A stretch of 64,000 nucleotides of DNA from contig JARUPZ010000018.1 in assembly GCA_031213475.1 (NCBI GenBank), positions 7,700,406 through 7,764,405 of the forward strand, written 5' to 3'. The DNA comes from Nereocystis luetkeana. Taxonomy: Eukaryota > Sar > Phaeophyceae > Laminariales > Laminariaceae. Each line of letters starts with the position of its first letter. Within the stretch, counting starts at the first letter, position 1. The position numbers and the translations under genes were made by a program. The notes under the pieces were generated by a model that saw only the letters and a list, made by a program, of their open reading frames with translations, had not been told where the DNA came from and made no database searches. Positions 54,381 through 63,603 of the stretch are shown piece after piece.

Positions 54381-55344
54381 GGAAAAAAGGGGCGAATGAT
54401 GGTGAGGGGGGAAGGGAGGGGGGGTTGGGGTGGGGGGGTTGTTGTTGTTGTTGTTGTTGTTGTTGTTCTCACATTAACTCTCTGACGAAGGAGTCCGTGG
54501 TCACACAAAGGTGCGGGAGCCCTAGGAAGATCCGAAAAACCACAAAAAAGTCGAGATTCGGCTGCCTCAAAATACACGAGACGAAGAAAGCGCGCACAAG
54601 ATGAAACCTGAACTAACATGGCCGCGGGTATATCCTCTGAACTATAACGTAGAGTATCCCCGTTCCCACCACTAACCAACTCGTGGCTGCTGACTACAGC
54701 GGATGCTGTCTGAAGTACTGCCTGCACCGTACGAAACGCACGGTAGTCGTGAAAACGAAAGAGGAACACACCTGCCTGCTATCTGGAGTGCTGTCAGAGT
54801 GAAGACTCGCGGATATGCAGTGAAAAAAGGAGCAATCGAACCTTACTACCACACGAATATCAACGATCGCCATCTCTTCCTGGACTGTCTGACACAAAAA
54901 GGTGCAGCACAGTTATGATGCCACGTCCCTGATAATTGCGTACCAGGTAGGTTATTCCCCATGAAGGGTATACAACTCGTTAAACAAGTACCGGTAGATA
55001 CTATTCAGCCTCGTGAAAAACAATACCAGGAAAACACAAACTATGACTGCTACTGTCGTGATGGTAGTGTGCGCGCAGATCATGGGTCTCCGTGCACCGT
55101 CTTCCTGCCGCTCTTCATGGCCGCCTTATCGCCTTGGCCCAATCCACCCGCTCCTTTGCGCGTGCACTCGTTGCCATTCCCTTCCAGTCGATTCCCTTTC
55201 TCCGTCATCCTGAAAAACAAAATGCTACTCGCACTTGCGGTTCTGATCTGAAAAATAAAAATTCTCGCGCAGGGGGAGGTCAATCCGTCTCTTCCCGCGC
55301 ACGTCGACGCTCAGTCTCCATATGTCATGGGGAGGAGTGATGGA

Positions 55345-55500
55345 GGGGGAGGGGAGGGGGGGGGGGAAGGGCGTACTAATCTGTTGCTTGCCTTACTGAT
55401 CTGTTTGACCGATAACCGCGCATCCCTTTCGAGACGGAGCACCGTTTCTACTCGTACTATTAATAAGAGACACCTCCAACATTTGGGCGCCCGGTATCGT
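55345..55500 (-). mobile_element. LINE 3' end, inverted, with TATTAATA insertion
   Basis: G-rich tail, CTGTTGCTTGCCTTACTGAT. The usual CTCCTAATAGAGAC reads CTCGTACTATTAATAAGAGA C (motif at 55458-55465). Confidence 0.75.
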
Positions 55501-55795
55501 TTTTTTCTGTACATTAGATGGCAAAACAATTGTCACGGCCGCTACGTCATACCTGATACCTGGTTTGCTACAGGCCTTCAAAGTCGCGCCCCCTTTGAGT
55601 ACTTGTGAGAAGGCCAAACGTAAAACGAAGTGACAATGTACCGTGCAACGATGATGTATCGATAAGAGGTGTGTATTATTTGTGGATGGAAGGATACTTT
55701 AGGATAATGTCAAGATGGTACTGTTCATGTGACCACGTTGTAACGGCACTGACCATAACGTAACGCCAATGTAACGGTAATAGCCAGGCTCTTCA

Positions 55796-56180
55796 CGGGT
55801 CTTGACCCGACCCGCGGGTCGGGTCAGGATTGTTTTGGCATATCACGGGTCAGGTCGGGTCGGCACTGGTCAGGTCGGATCGGGTCGGGTCGGGTCGGTG
55901 TTGACCCGACCTTCACGGGTATTGACCCGACCTTCACGGGTCTTGACCCGACCTTTACGGGTGTTGACCCGATCTTCACGGGTATTGACCCGACCTTCAC
56001 GGGTCTTGACCCGTCAGGATTATTTTTTCATGTCATGGGTCAGGTCGGGTCGGATCGGGTCGGATCGGGTCGGATCGGGTCGGATCTGGTCGGGTCAGAA
56101 GGTTTTCAAACTTTCACGGGTCGGGTCATCCTTACCCGACCCGATCCGACCCGAGCTGACCCGCGAGGGTTCGCACCCGG
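55796..56180 (+). repeat. GGGTCGGGTC / CTTCACGGGT array
   Basis: Pentamer GGGTC on one strand and GACCC on the same strand alternate in blocks (TTGACCCGACCTTCACGGGT units), so the array is full of self-complementary segments. Confidence 0.85.
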
Positions 56181-56306
56181 CCCGTGACCAGGCCCCGGTA
56201 ATGACAGCGATCAAGTATCATCGACAGTGCAGCGATAAGGTATCAACCATAGTTATACTCATAAAATGACCACGTCGCACGGGTGTGACATCGTCTGTTT
56301 TGGCAG

Positions 56307-56429
56307 GTGGACCGAGGCGTGCCGTTTTCGATGGGGCTGGGCCTCAAGGAACAGGCGGACGAGGTAGCCACGAAGGAAATAAGCGGCTTAGAGACCAAAG
56401 AAATGGACACCAGGGAGGCTATGAAGGAG
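56307..56429 (+). CDS. SBNO: SBNO exon: VDRGV block
   Basis: The 41 codons sit between acceptor TTTTGGCAG and donor GAG|GTATGA, phase 0. Begins VDRGVPFSMGLGLKEQADE and continues as a charged helix. The DRG.. (V/T/S) motif after a beta strand is a constant feature of SBNO proteins just before the FY.S...W..R segment. Confidence 0.85.
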
Positions 56430-56975
56430 GTATGATGCGATACGACACGCCGAGTGACCCCCTCCTTCCTCCCCAACGTACTTTTTGTTTGCTGGGTACG
56501 GTTCCCCCAGGTCACATACGCAGTGTTTCCTTTTTGTATTTGTTTTTTTTTTGCTTCCTGCACACTGCAGAATTGTTGGAGCCTTGTCTTGTGGCCGCCT
56601 CCCCGCCTGTGGTCCGTACGTCGGTAATGCTGACGGAAATGTAGTTAATGCCATACTCCACACCTCTGAGTCAAGCCTGTCGGAGTTTTGCACCCCCTTA
56701 ATAAAGAAGAGGTATCCCTTAACAGGTCATGTGAAACCCGTTCGTGTTATATACCTGGTACCTGGTACGCGCGATCGGAGTACCATCATACGTACGCAGC
56801 TTGCGAAACATGACTTTTGGACGGAAGTCCTCGATCTCAGAGCAGTTGTTTATTTTTTTCAAAAAATCGACGTGTTTTGCTGCTGTGTCTCTCTGTTTTC
56901 GGTCTGGTTACATCAGTGTCATTCCGAGATTTTTCCCGGGCTGTCTGGGTCACGTGGTTGGAGTTCGGGTTATAC

Positions 56976-57058
56976 CGCTTTTAGGACTGCCGTCCGGCTT
57001 TGTGGACAAACCACTCAAGTTATTGTTAGCTTGCTCCCAAATGGAACCACAGTCTTGA
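56976..57058. mobile_element. MITE-1 copy, diverged
   Basis: Left arm TTTTAGGACTGCCGTCCGG. The right arm is strongly mutated (CCCAAATGGAACCACAGTC). Confidence 0.6.
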
Positions 57059-57134
57059 AAAACATACAGCGGGCAAATCATGATCCAAGCATACCCCTCC
57101 TACGCTGCCTCTTCGTTGTCCCCCCACCCCCGCC

Positions 57135-57185
57135 TTGCATGAGATCGAGTACATCTCTCCCATCGAGCACGCCCCCCCCACCCCC
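57135..57185 (+). mobile_element. RF-A terminal fragment before exon 57338
   Basis: TGCATGAGATCGAGTACATC, then a second end ATCGAGCACGCCCCCC. C-rich sequence continues to 57301. Confidence 0.65.
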
Positions 57186-57269
57186 CCCACCCCCACCCCC
57201 CCGTTGTTTTCCCCCCTTCCCCCCCTCCCCCGCTTTGACCCCACCTCTCCGTTGTCTTTGCTCCTCCCT

Positions 57270-57301
<32 letters not shown>

Positions 57302-57337
57302 TTCTCCGTTGACCATGGACCATGGATATTATGTAAG

Positions 57338-57649
57338 GCTGATGCCGCCGCCGATGCCGCGGCCGCCGCCGCTGCTGCCGCCGCCGCCGCCGCCGCTGAT
57401 GCCGCCGCTGCTGCCGCCGCCGCGGCTGCTGCTGCCGCCGCCGAGGCCGGAACTCCCGCTCCAGCCAAGACCAAGAAGCTCGAAAGGAAACCCAAGAAGG
57501 CTAAGAGGAGCTTGGAGTCGAGGGCGCTGCGGAAGGACTTGGCGAAGGTCAAGTCCACCCTCGGGCGCCTCCGGAGGCGTGTGGACGGGTTCTGGTACTC
57601 CAAGATGCCGTTCGTCGGCGCGAGCGGGTTTTGCCGCCGGGTTCTGCTT
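57338..57649 (+). CDS. SBNO: SBNO exon: poly-Ala insertion then GFWYSKMPF block
   Basis: The 104 codons, phase 0, start at acceptor ATTATGTAAG (AAG type) and end at donor CTT|GTGAGT. The first 36 residues are Ala/Asp repeats. A basic helix (KTKKLERKPKKAKRSLESRA) follows, then VDGFWYSKMPFVGASGFCRR VLL. The last segment corresponds to the family GFY.SK(R)..(L)GRRH..LA block, though the W and GRRH residues usually present are changed to F and ASGF. Other frames here are also open because of the GCC repeats. A long C-rich tract containing an RF-A end lies upstream. Confidence 0.7.
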
Positions 57650-57667
57650 GTGAGTGCTGGCGGTTGT

Positions 57668-57765
57668 TGACGGGGTTGGGGGGGGTGCTAATCTGTTGCT
57701 CGCCCTAGCCATTTGACCATTGACCACGCATCCCTACCGAGACGGAGCGGGCGCGTGGGGGGGGG
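57668..57765 (-). mobile_element. LINE 3' end, inverted, after exon 57338
   Basis: GGGGTTGGGGGGGGTGCTAA then CTGTTGCTCGCCCTAGCCAT. It begins about 20 bp after the donor. Confidence 0.7.
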
Positions 57766-58242
57766 TTGGTGTAGTGGTGGTAGTGGTGGTTGGTGGTGGT
57801 AATGGTGGGAGTCAGGGTGGCGGTCGTGGTCGTCGCGGTGGTGGTGGTGGTGGTTGTTTATGAGACGATGGGATGGAGTGAGGTAGTAGCTACGATGGTG
57901 TTTGATTCGTTGACGTCTCTTTTTTTTTCACGCGGTTTTTTGTGTTGGGTCAACGATTGGGAGCTTTAGATGGGCTTCGATTGGCCAACGAGTGGGGGCT
58001 TTGGGTGTTTGGTCGGTCGAGGATTCATCAAGGCTTTGGGCGCCTTTGTTGTTGGTCGACGAGTGCGTCTCTTTGAACTTTTTTTTTTTTAATTGCCGAC
58101 GAATAGGGGGATTATGATGGTTTTCAGTTGGCGATGAGCGAGGGATTCAGCCGGGTTTTTGTTGGAGTCGATAACTGGGCATTTTGGGCGATGTTTTGGT
58201 CGATGGGTGCGAGCGCTCTTTGTGTGTGCGGTGTGCTTATTT
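57766..58242. other. Intron, simple-sequence DNA
   Basis: GGTGGT-type repeat, then diverged TTGG-CGACGAGTG units. No coding block. Confidence 0.5.
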
Positions 58243-58325
58243 CATGCGTGACCGTAGTCGTATTACCGCCCAACTACGGGTCGCAGCACGTCGGGTTCTC
58301 ACCGACCAGGCAGACACGGGGGGGT
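58243..58325 (-). mobile_element. RF-A internal fragment
   Basis: CATGCGTGACCGTAGTCGTA to CTCACCGACCAGGCAGACAC. Lies in the intron before the exon at 58704. Confidence 0.65.
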
Positions 58326-58703
58326 GTTTGAATTTTGACGCTCGACGTAATTGCTTTGCTTCTGCTTTGGAGGTTGGGGAGAGCGAGGCCTTCAGGGTGA
58401 CCGGTTCGAACCTCGATAGGAAACTGATGTGTTTATGTGACCGCTCTGAATCGAAGTTTTAAGGAGCGTCTACACATCAATTGTGAAGACCGAAATGGTG
58501 TAAACCGGTACTGGTATGTATTTATGAGTACGCGTGTCTGTTCTTTGCGTGTGGCGGAGCTTTGCTCCTCGTTCCTGTCCCTCTCCTCCTCACTCGCCTC
58601 CTCATGCCTCTCCTCCTCCACTGCCATGGTCGCCGTCGCTGCGGCTGGTGCTGCTGGTGCTGCTGCTGCTGATGCTGTTTCGCGCGTACTTGCAAACACA
58701 CAG

Positions 58704-58843
58704 GCGATGGAGAAGGACGTGACCTCGATGGGGATGGCGACCGACCGCATCCGCGTCTACCGACCGCTGACGGGAGCCAAGGACTACAGCCGCGCTAAGC
58801 TAAGGGAGAGCTACGAGCGGGTGTCCGTGGAGAAGGCTAGGAC
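58704..58843 (+). CDS. SBNO: SBNO exon: RPLTGAKDY...EKAR block
   Basis: 46 codons plus two bases. It encodes AMEKDVTSMGMATDRIRVYR PLTGAKDYSRAKLRESYERV and SVEKAR. It matches the family pattern ...(Y/V)RP..G.......L...Y..(V/L)S...A. Acceptor ACACACAG, donor AC|GTGAGA, phase 2. Only this donor avoids the TGA that follows. Confidence 0.88.
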
Positions 58844-60265
58844 GTGAGAGGCGATATGGAGTTGTGTTTGGGTGGAAGGCGGTTGGCGGAAGGGGGGTTG
58901 AGATATACGAGTGAGGGCATATGTATTGTTGTTGTTCGGTGTTGTATAATAGAAGCTAGCAGGTATTTGATAGTGATTCACCCGTATGCGGAGGGTGAAG
59001 GCCTGGTTTCGTGTATTCCGGCGAGAGCCATCTTTCGTTCTGGTGCTCGTACTCGCTCGCTCTTTGTTCTCTGGGTGTGTTTTTTTCGTGTTTACTATTT
59101 CGGCTTTTTACTGCTGCCCTGTTTTTGTTTTGCGTCTTGCTCTGAGAAAACAAAAGTTCGTTTGTTTTGTTTGTTTCCGTTCCTTTTTTTTTCGTTCTGT
59201 TTTTTTTTCTTGTATTTTTTTCTTCATTTTTTCCTCAAAGTATACTTGGTATACGTGGAATATGTATCGCTTGTTCGTTTGGGTGCTTCCGTGCAGCGAT
59301 GGCTTTAGATTTTGCGGGGTTCGAGCCCTATACAGAGCTACCTCATGTAATGCCCAGGTAGCATAAACACGTGGTCTACGTATACGGAGTGTGTGTGTGT
59401 GTTTTTTTTTTTTAGAAATCGCGCAAATACGGTGGTTTGAGTTCGACCGATGTACGTGTAGCGGTTGATACTCGGCCATGCAAGCTGCGTGTTTTGTCTC
59501 TACATGTACGTAAACCTGCTGTTTATGTTCCCGTCTCTTGTGTAGTTTCGTGCATAGTTTCGCAGTGGTGACGGGACGCCGTTTCGCTTTTGCCCCTGTT
59601 ATTGGGGTCCTCGTCCCTAATTTTTTCGCGGCGTGTGGCCGACTGACTGACTGACTCGCGCGGCAGGCTCTGGCGCGGGGAGTACAGCGGAGAGCGCAAC
59701 GAAATATCCGGTTCAAACACTACGTGCTCCTCGCCGGCAGCGTTCTGCCCGTTTGGCAGAAGGTGAGTGAGGAGCGAAGGCGATGGGGTGCTTGCCACGG
59801 CTGTGTCCTCGATAGAACTCGCCCACCAATGAGTAAATCGACTCTTGTAGCAATCCTCTGCGCCCTCGCTCCGCCTTTGCTCTATACACTGCACATGTGG
59901 TGTGTTGCTTGGGTTGGCTTGTTGTAGATGTGTTGGTTGGTACGGCAGGTTTTGTTGGTTTTGTTATTTTCGTTATCTTCGTTTTGTTTCGTACGATGTA
60001 GGTTTCGTAGTTTTTGTCGTTTTTTGCTTTTTTTTTTTTTTTTGTCGGCGGGTTGGTGGGGTTGGTTGGTTGGTTGGTTGGTTGATTGATTGATTGATCA
60101 CCGTTTTGATCGTTTTTTTTTTATTGGTTCGTTGATCGTGTTTGATTGGCTTTGTTTTCGCTTTGCTCGTTTGCTCGTTTGCTCGTTTGCTCATTTTTTG
60201 TTTGTTTTGCCTTGCTTTTTTGTTTTTTTTTGTTTTTTCTGTGTTTTGTCTTTTGTGTGCCTCAG
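58844..60265. other. Two introns around exon 59667
   Basis: T-rich with (GTTG)n and (GTTTGCTC)n tracts near 60060-60200. No additional family block, in particular not the Cys/His residues expected before GSVLPVW. Confidence 0.5.
59667..59762 (+). CDS. SBNO: SBNO exon with frame conflict: GSVLPVW block
   Basis: Acceptor GCGCGGCAG, donor AAG|GTGAGT. Entering in phase 2 from the previous exon gives T-LWRGEYSGERN, which fits the family W..EY after EKAR. The 3' half only makes sense in another frame, FKHYVLLAGSVLPVWQK, which is the highly conserved GS.LPVW strand and joins in phase 0 to the next exon. The two frames meet around 59695-59710. Relatives have about 15-20 more residues here, with Cys and His. 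So this exon has a small deletion or frameshift, an unrecognised intron, or a sequence error. Confidence 0.75.
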
Positions 60266-60451
60266 GTGGAAGACGTCATGAACGCGAACACCCACACTAA
60301 GGCGGAGCGGCGGCTCCGCATCGTCCGCGCGACGGAGAAGGAGGACGACTGGCGACACGGCAGCGACGACGAGGGGGAAGGAGAGGGGGGGAGGGAGAGG
60401 GCGGGGGGGGAGAAGGCTGACGAGGCCCGAAAAGGAGGTTCGTACTCGTAC
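60266..60451 (+). CDS. SBNO: SBNO exon: RLRIVRA block and acidic tail
   Basis: Begins VEDVMNANTHTKAERRLRIV RA, the family's last helix-strand block after LPVW, then an acidic Gly/Glu stretch ending near ARKGGSYSY. Acceptor TGCCTCAG, phase 0. Two donors are possible: GGAG|GTTCGT after 60437 (phase 1) and TAC|GTAGGA after 60451 (phase 0). The latter would join in phase to the exon at 62593. The usual closing RIVG-type strand was not found downstream. Confidence 0.8.
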
Positions 60452-60782
60452 GTAGGACGATCTATTTTCTCGGGTGCTAATAGTGGTTCGGCGACATGAG
60501 GGAACTAGAATACATGTATTGGCCGAGTTCCTCTCGTTGGCCGGTCGTCATTGCCTTTCGTTTTTTTTCGGGCCGTCTAGAATTCGAAATTTCTACTCGT
60601 ACGAGTTCCGTTTTTTTTTTCAGGGTCACGAGACGTCATCGGATTTTTTTACCTTGCGTCACCTCACCCCCCCGAATGCATGCCTCCGAAGGGAAACCTT
60701 GTATTGAGAATAAAATGCGGTATGCAGACATGAGGGGATAAGTGGTTCTTGGGTTTTTCGTGGGTTATGATTATCGTGCCCT

Positions 60783-60814
<32 letters not shown>

Positions 60815-62013
60815 ACGTGATATGCACGTAGTACCAGCTATGATTCTGTTTTATTCTTGGTATAGACCACTCTGTCCTTGCATAGAAGGACCGTTTGTAT
60901 ACTAATATACAGTCAAAACGGCCGCTTCATGTAGGGACAGATTGGTACGCACTACTGTAGCACTGTTACGTGCTTCCGCTCTGGGCGGGAATAAAAGGAC
61001 TGCTTTCGTAGTAATATGAAGACCAAGCGGCCCTTCTATTTCCCCCCCCCCCCCCGACTGGCACTACTAGCTGTAGTGCTTTTGTTGGTGTTTTACCTGG
61101 GTTTCCTCACAATTTCGGACATATGATGATCTATCTATAGCAGGCAGCAGATACATCTGTATCAGTAGTTCCCCCTCACGGCAAAGCATTTACGCGAGAG
61201 CTGTGCCTTACGGATCCCACTCTGGGAGCAAACCCTAGTCCAGGTCGCACAGATGATGCGTGAGTGTGTTGGTTCTCGTAGACCTGTGCCCGTCGTTCAG
61301 GCGAACTTTCTTAGTCGTACCCGAGCAGCGAATGTGATCACCCTTTCCAAGCGCGACAACCAGCTGGCACGCCAACCGAGCAGGCCTCCCCGGGCTAGGG
61401 TCAGGGTTTAGAGTTCCGGGTCGGTGTGGTGGCCGCCGTTCGCGGAAGCAGGGAATAATCCCACCCATCGGGAAAAAAACAGAAAACCCTCCTTCATCAG
61501 AACAGCATCATTTTATGCGGGCACGTATGAAGAACTTCGCCTGAATTGCGGGCAGATTTACGCCAGCTGTGCGTAAGGCGTGGGGCAGTGTCTGCCCCCG
61601 AAATAGACGATCGAATGAAATGAAGGTCGGATGCCGTTCGATGCGCGGTATTCTCACTGTAGTATTAATATGTCGTGGATTTGCTGGTATTGTACCTTCG
61701 GAGCCCAAAACCTGAACGTGTTGATGGCACGTGCCAGGTTTTCATGTGGTGGGGGATGTCGTACAAAGCCGTGTTTTTTTTTTCCGGTAGTTTGCATGCT
61801 TATGGTGGTTACCTGATGATGACTTCCCGGGGGAGCGGTTTGTGTTCGAGATAGGTTTATCGTGGGAAGGACTGAGGAGTGGGTGGGTGGGTGGATGGGT
61901 GGGCGGGCGCTGGATGTTGTTGGCGCATCCTGCGCATTGCGGTATGTGCGGCTGAAAGGGATCTTTTTGCCCCCCCCCAATGGGCTTCTCGAAAACGCTG
62001 AAGCTACGCTTGC
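60452..62013. other. Region after the last SBNO block
   Basis: Contains a 34-nt C run (60786-60813), fragments repeated at 48290-48360 (ATATGAAGACCAAGCGGC) and sequence without recognised exons. The expected final SBNO strand and stop codon were not identified. Confidence 0.5.
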
Positions 62014-62455
62014 GTGTGGGTGACCTGGGCCCTGCCAGAAAGAAGAAAGAGGTATACCAGTAGCCGGGAGGAGGAGGAAATAGACGCCCAGATGTGCCCG
62101 TGTGGCAAAGCAATAGAGAGTAGAACTCACAAAGTAGGAGAATCTGAAATATGCGAGGAGGAACGGGATGTGTTAGAAGAGGAGATGAGGGAAATAGACG
62201 AATGTGACATGGAGGAGTTTGGTACACTAGATAGCAGCGAGAAAACGATCGCTATCCTAGGAGATAGCTGGTTGCCACAGGCGGCCAAACAGGAAGGGGA
62301 TAAGATTAGCAAAAAAATTCCATGTATTATATGGAAACAACGTAATGAGCGCCCAATTGTTGGAGGTGTCTCTATTAGGAGTAGGAACGATGCTCCGACT
62401 CGAAAGGGATGCGTGGTCAATCACCAAATGACTAAGGCAAGCAACAAATGAGTAC
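62014..62455 (+). mobile_element. LINE 3'-terminal fragment with zinc-knuckle-like C-terminus
   Basis: Open frame reading ...EIDAQMCPCGKAIESRTHKV GESEI and then EMREIDECDMEEFGTLDSSE. The CPCG...H...E/C pattern is the C-terminal knuckle of many non-LTR ORF2 proteins. It ends AACAAATGAGTAC with a C-rich tail reaching toward the acceptor at 62592. It is the most complete 3' end of the family in this window. Confidence 0.8.
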
Positions 62456-62592
62456 CCCCTCCGCCCGCCGCGGCCCGCCCCACGTACCCTACCTCACTCT
62501 ACTCGATCCTGTATCACCCCACCCCACCCCACCCCGCCACAATTCGGCCTCCGGCAACTACCGGCCTCGTTTGGTGGAACTCCTTGTATCAG

Positions 62593-63603
62593 GCGAGCGA
62601 AGATGGAGAAGGCCAGGCGGCTGGAGAGGCCGGCAAGGGGGGGGGGAAGAAAAGAGGCTGTGAGGTCTGCGGCACTTGCGATGGCGACGAGGAAGACGAA
62701 GAGGAGGAAGAGGAGGAAGAGGAGGAGGAGGAGGAGGAGGAGAAAGAGAGAGGGGAAGAGAAGGAGAGTGGGCGGGCTGGTCGGCGACCAGGGAAGAAGG
62801 GAGGGGAGGGAGAAAAGGCCGCGAAGGGGGCCAAGCAAGCGGGGGGGGGGGAGGGGGAGGGGGAGGAGGGGGAGGAGGAGGAGGAGGAGGAGGGCGTGCG
62901 GAAGGGCAAAGGCAAGGGCAAGGTGGCGGCCAGAGTCGGTGGACCTGAACGCGCTACAGGCGGAGCGGGGCGGAAAATAAAGGAGGAAGTATTGGAGGAG
63001 GACGAGGTTACGGTGGTGGCAAGCGGGAAAGCAAGCGCCGGGGGCCGCAGAGGCGCAGACGCGGGCGGAGGCGCAGGCGGAGACGCAGGCGGAGACGCGG
63101 GCGGAGACGCAGGCGGAGACGCGGACGGAGACGCAGGCGGAAAGGCAAGGGAAGGGGGGGTTAAGGGCGGCAAGCGAAAGGAGGCCGAGGACGGGGGGGA
63201 GGGGGTAGAGGAGATGCCCCGGCGTGGCAGTCGCAACAAGGGTGGAAAGGCGGAGGGGGGGAACGCCTCGGACGGTGAGGGTGTGAGAGAGGGGACGAGA
63301 CGGGGGAGGCGGGGAGATGGCGGGGCCTCGGCGGCCGCGGCGGAGGAGGACGAGGAATCTGAAGGAAGGCAGGAGGCGGAAGAGGAGGGGGGGGATGAGG
63401 AGGGAGGGAAAGGGGTTGGGGACGGAGAGAAGGGGGGGAAGGGTGGAGCGGGAGGCAAGAAGGGGAAGGGGAAAAAGGGGAAAGGGAAGGGGAAGGGAAA
63501 GGCTGTTCCTAAGGGCAAGGGCGAGGGTAAGCTTCTTGCCTGCTCGTCGGAAGGGTGCCGGAAGCGGTTCCACATGGGGTGCCTGAAGCCGCCGTTGTCT
63601 AGG
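62593..63603 (+). CDS. Large exon: PHD-type zinc finger split by about 290-residue low-complexity insert
   Basis: The 337 codons run from acceptor TTGTATCAG to donor AGG|GTGAGA, phase 0. Cys pair at residues 23 and 26 (CEVC, with C29), then about 290 residues of acidic repeats, Lys/Gly repeats, an IKEEVLEEDE motif and a GGDA repeat, then LLACSSEGCRKRFHMGCLKP P with Cys 317, Cys 322, His 327 and Cys 330. The second part is a textbook PHD core (C-x4-C-x4-H-x2-C with FH..CL.PP). FGT1 also contains a PHD finger, but between its ATPase and helicase C halves. Here it lies after the SBNO C-terminus on the same contig. It may be a C-terminal SBNO extension or a separate PHD gene. The last Cys pair must be in a later exon. 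Confidence 0.7.

Larger units (their letters stand above)
54381..56306. other. Intron before exon 56307
   Basis: Contains a GTT repeat (54440-54466), a LINE end, and a GGGTC repeat array at 55796-56180. No exon seen. Confidence 0.5.
14295..60451 (+). other. SBNO: Gene span: strawberry notch (SBNO/FGT1-type) homologue
   Basis: This is the extent of the recognised exons, not a continuous reading frame. SBNO proteins are nuclear helicase-superfamily-2 relatives that act in chromatin and transcription control (Notch and EGFR signalling in animals, heat-memory nucleosome remodelling through FGT1 in Arabidopsis). Here the family blocks occur in family order on the + strand: the GIPHPDPVVE segment, [12 protein letters not shown], Walker [77 protein letters not shown] and GSVLPVW. 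All but a few exon junctions keep phase. The true start codon, the ATPase motif II region and the stop codon were not found. The longest intron is about 5.8 kb. The exon model is by eye, without transcripts. Confidence 0.85.

Noticed and set aside
58370-58430. GGTTCGAACCTCG resembling a tRNA B-box
   Set aside because: No cloverleaf could be formed with upstream sequence.
62494-63575. Long - strand Ser/Pro frames opposite the PHD exon
   Set aside because: Mirror of the Glu/Lys/Gly repeats; the zinc-finger residues are on the + strand.
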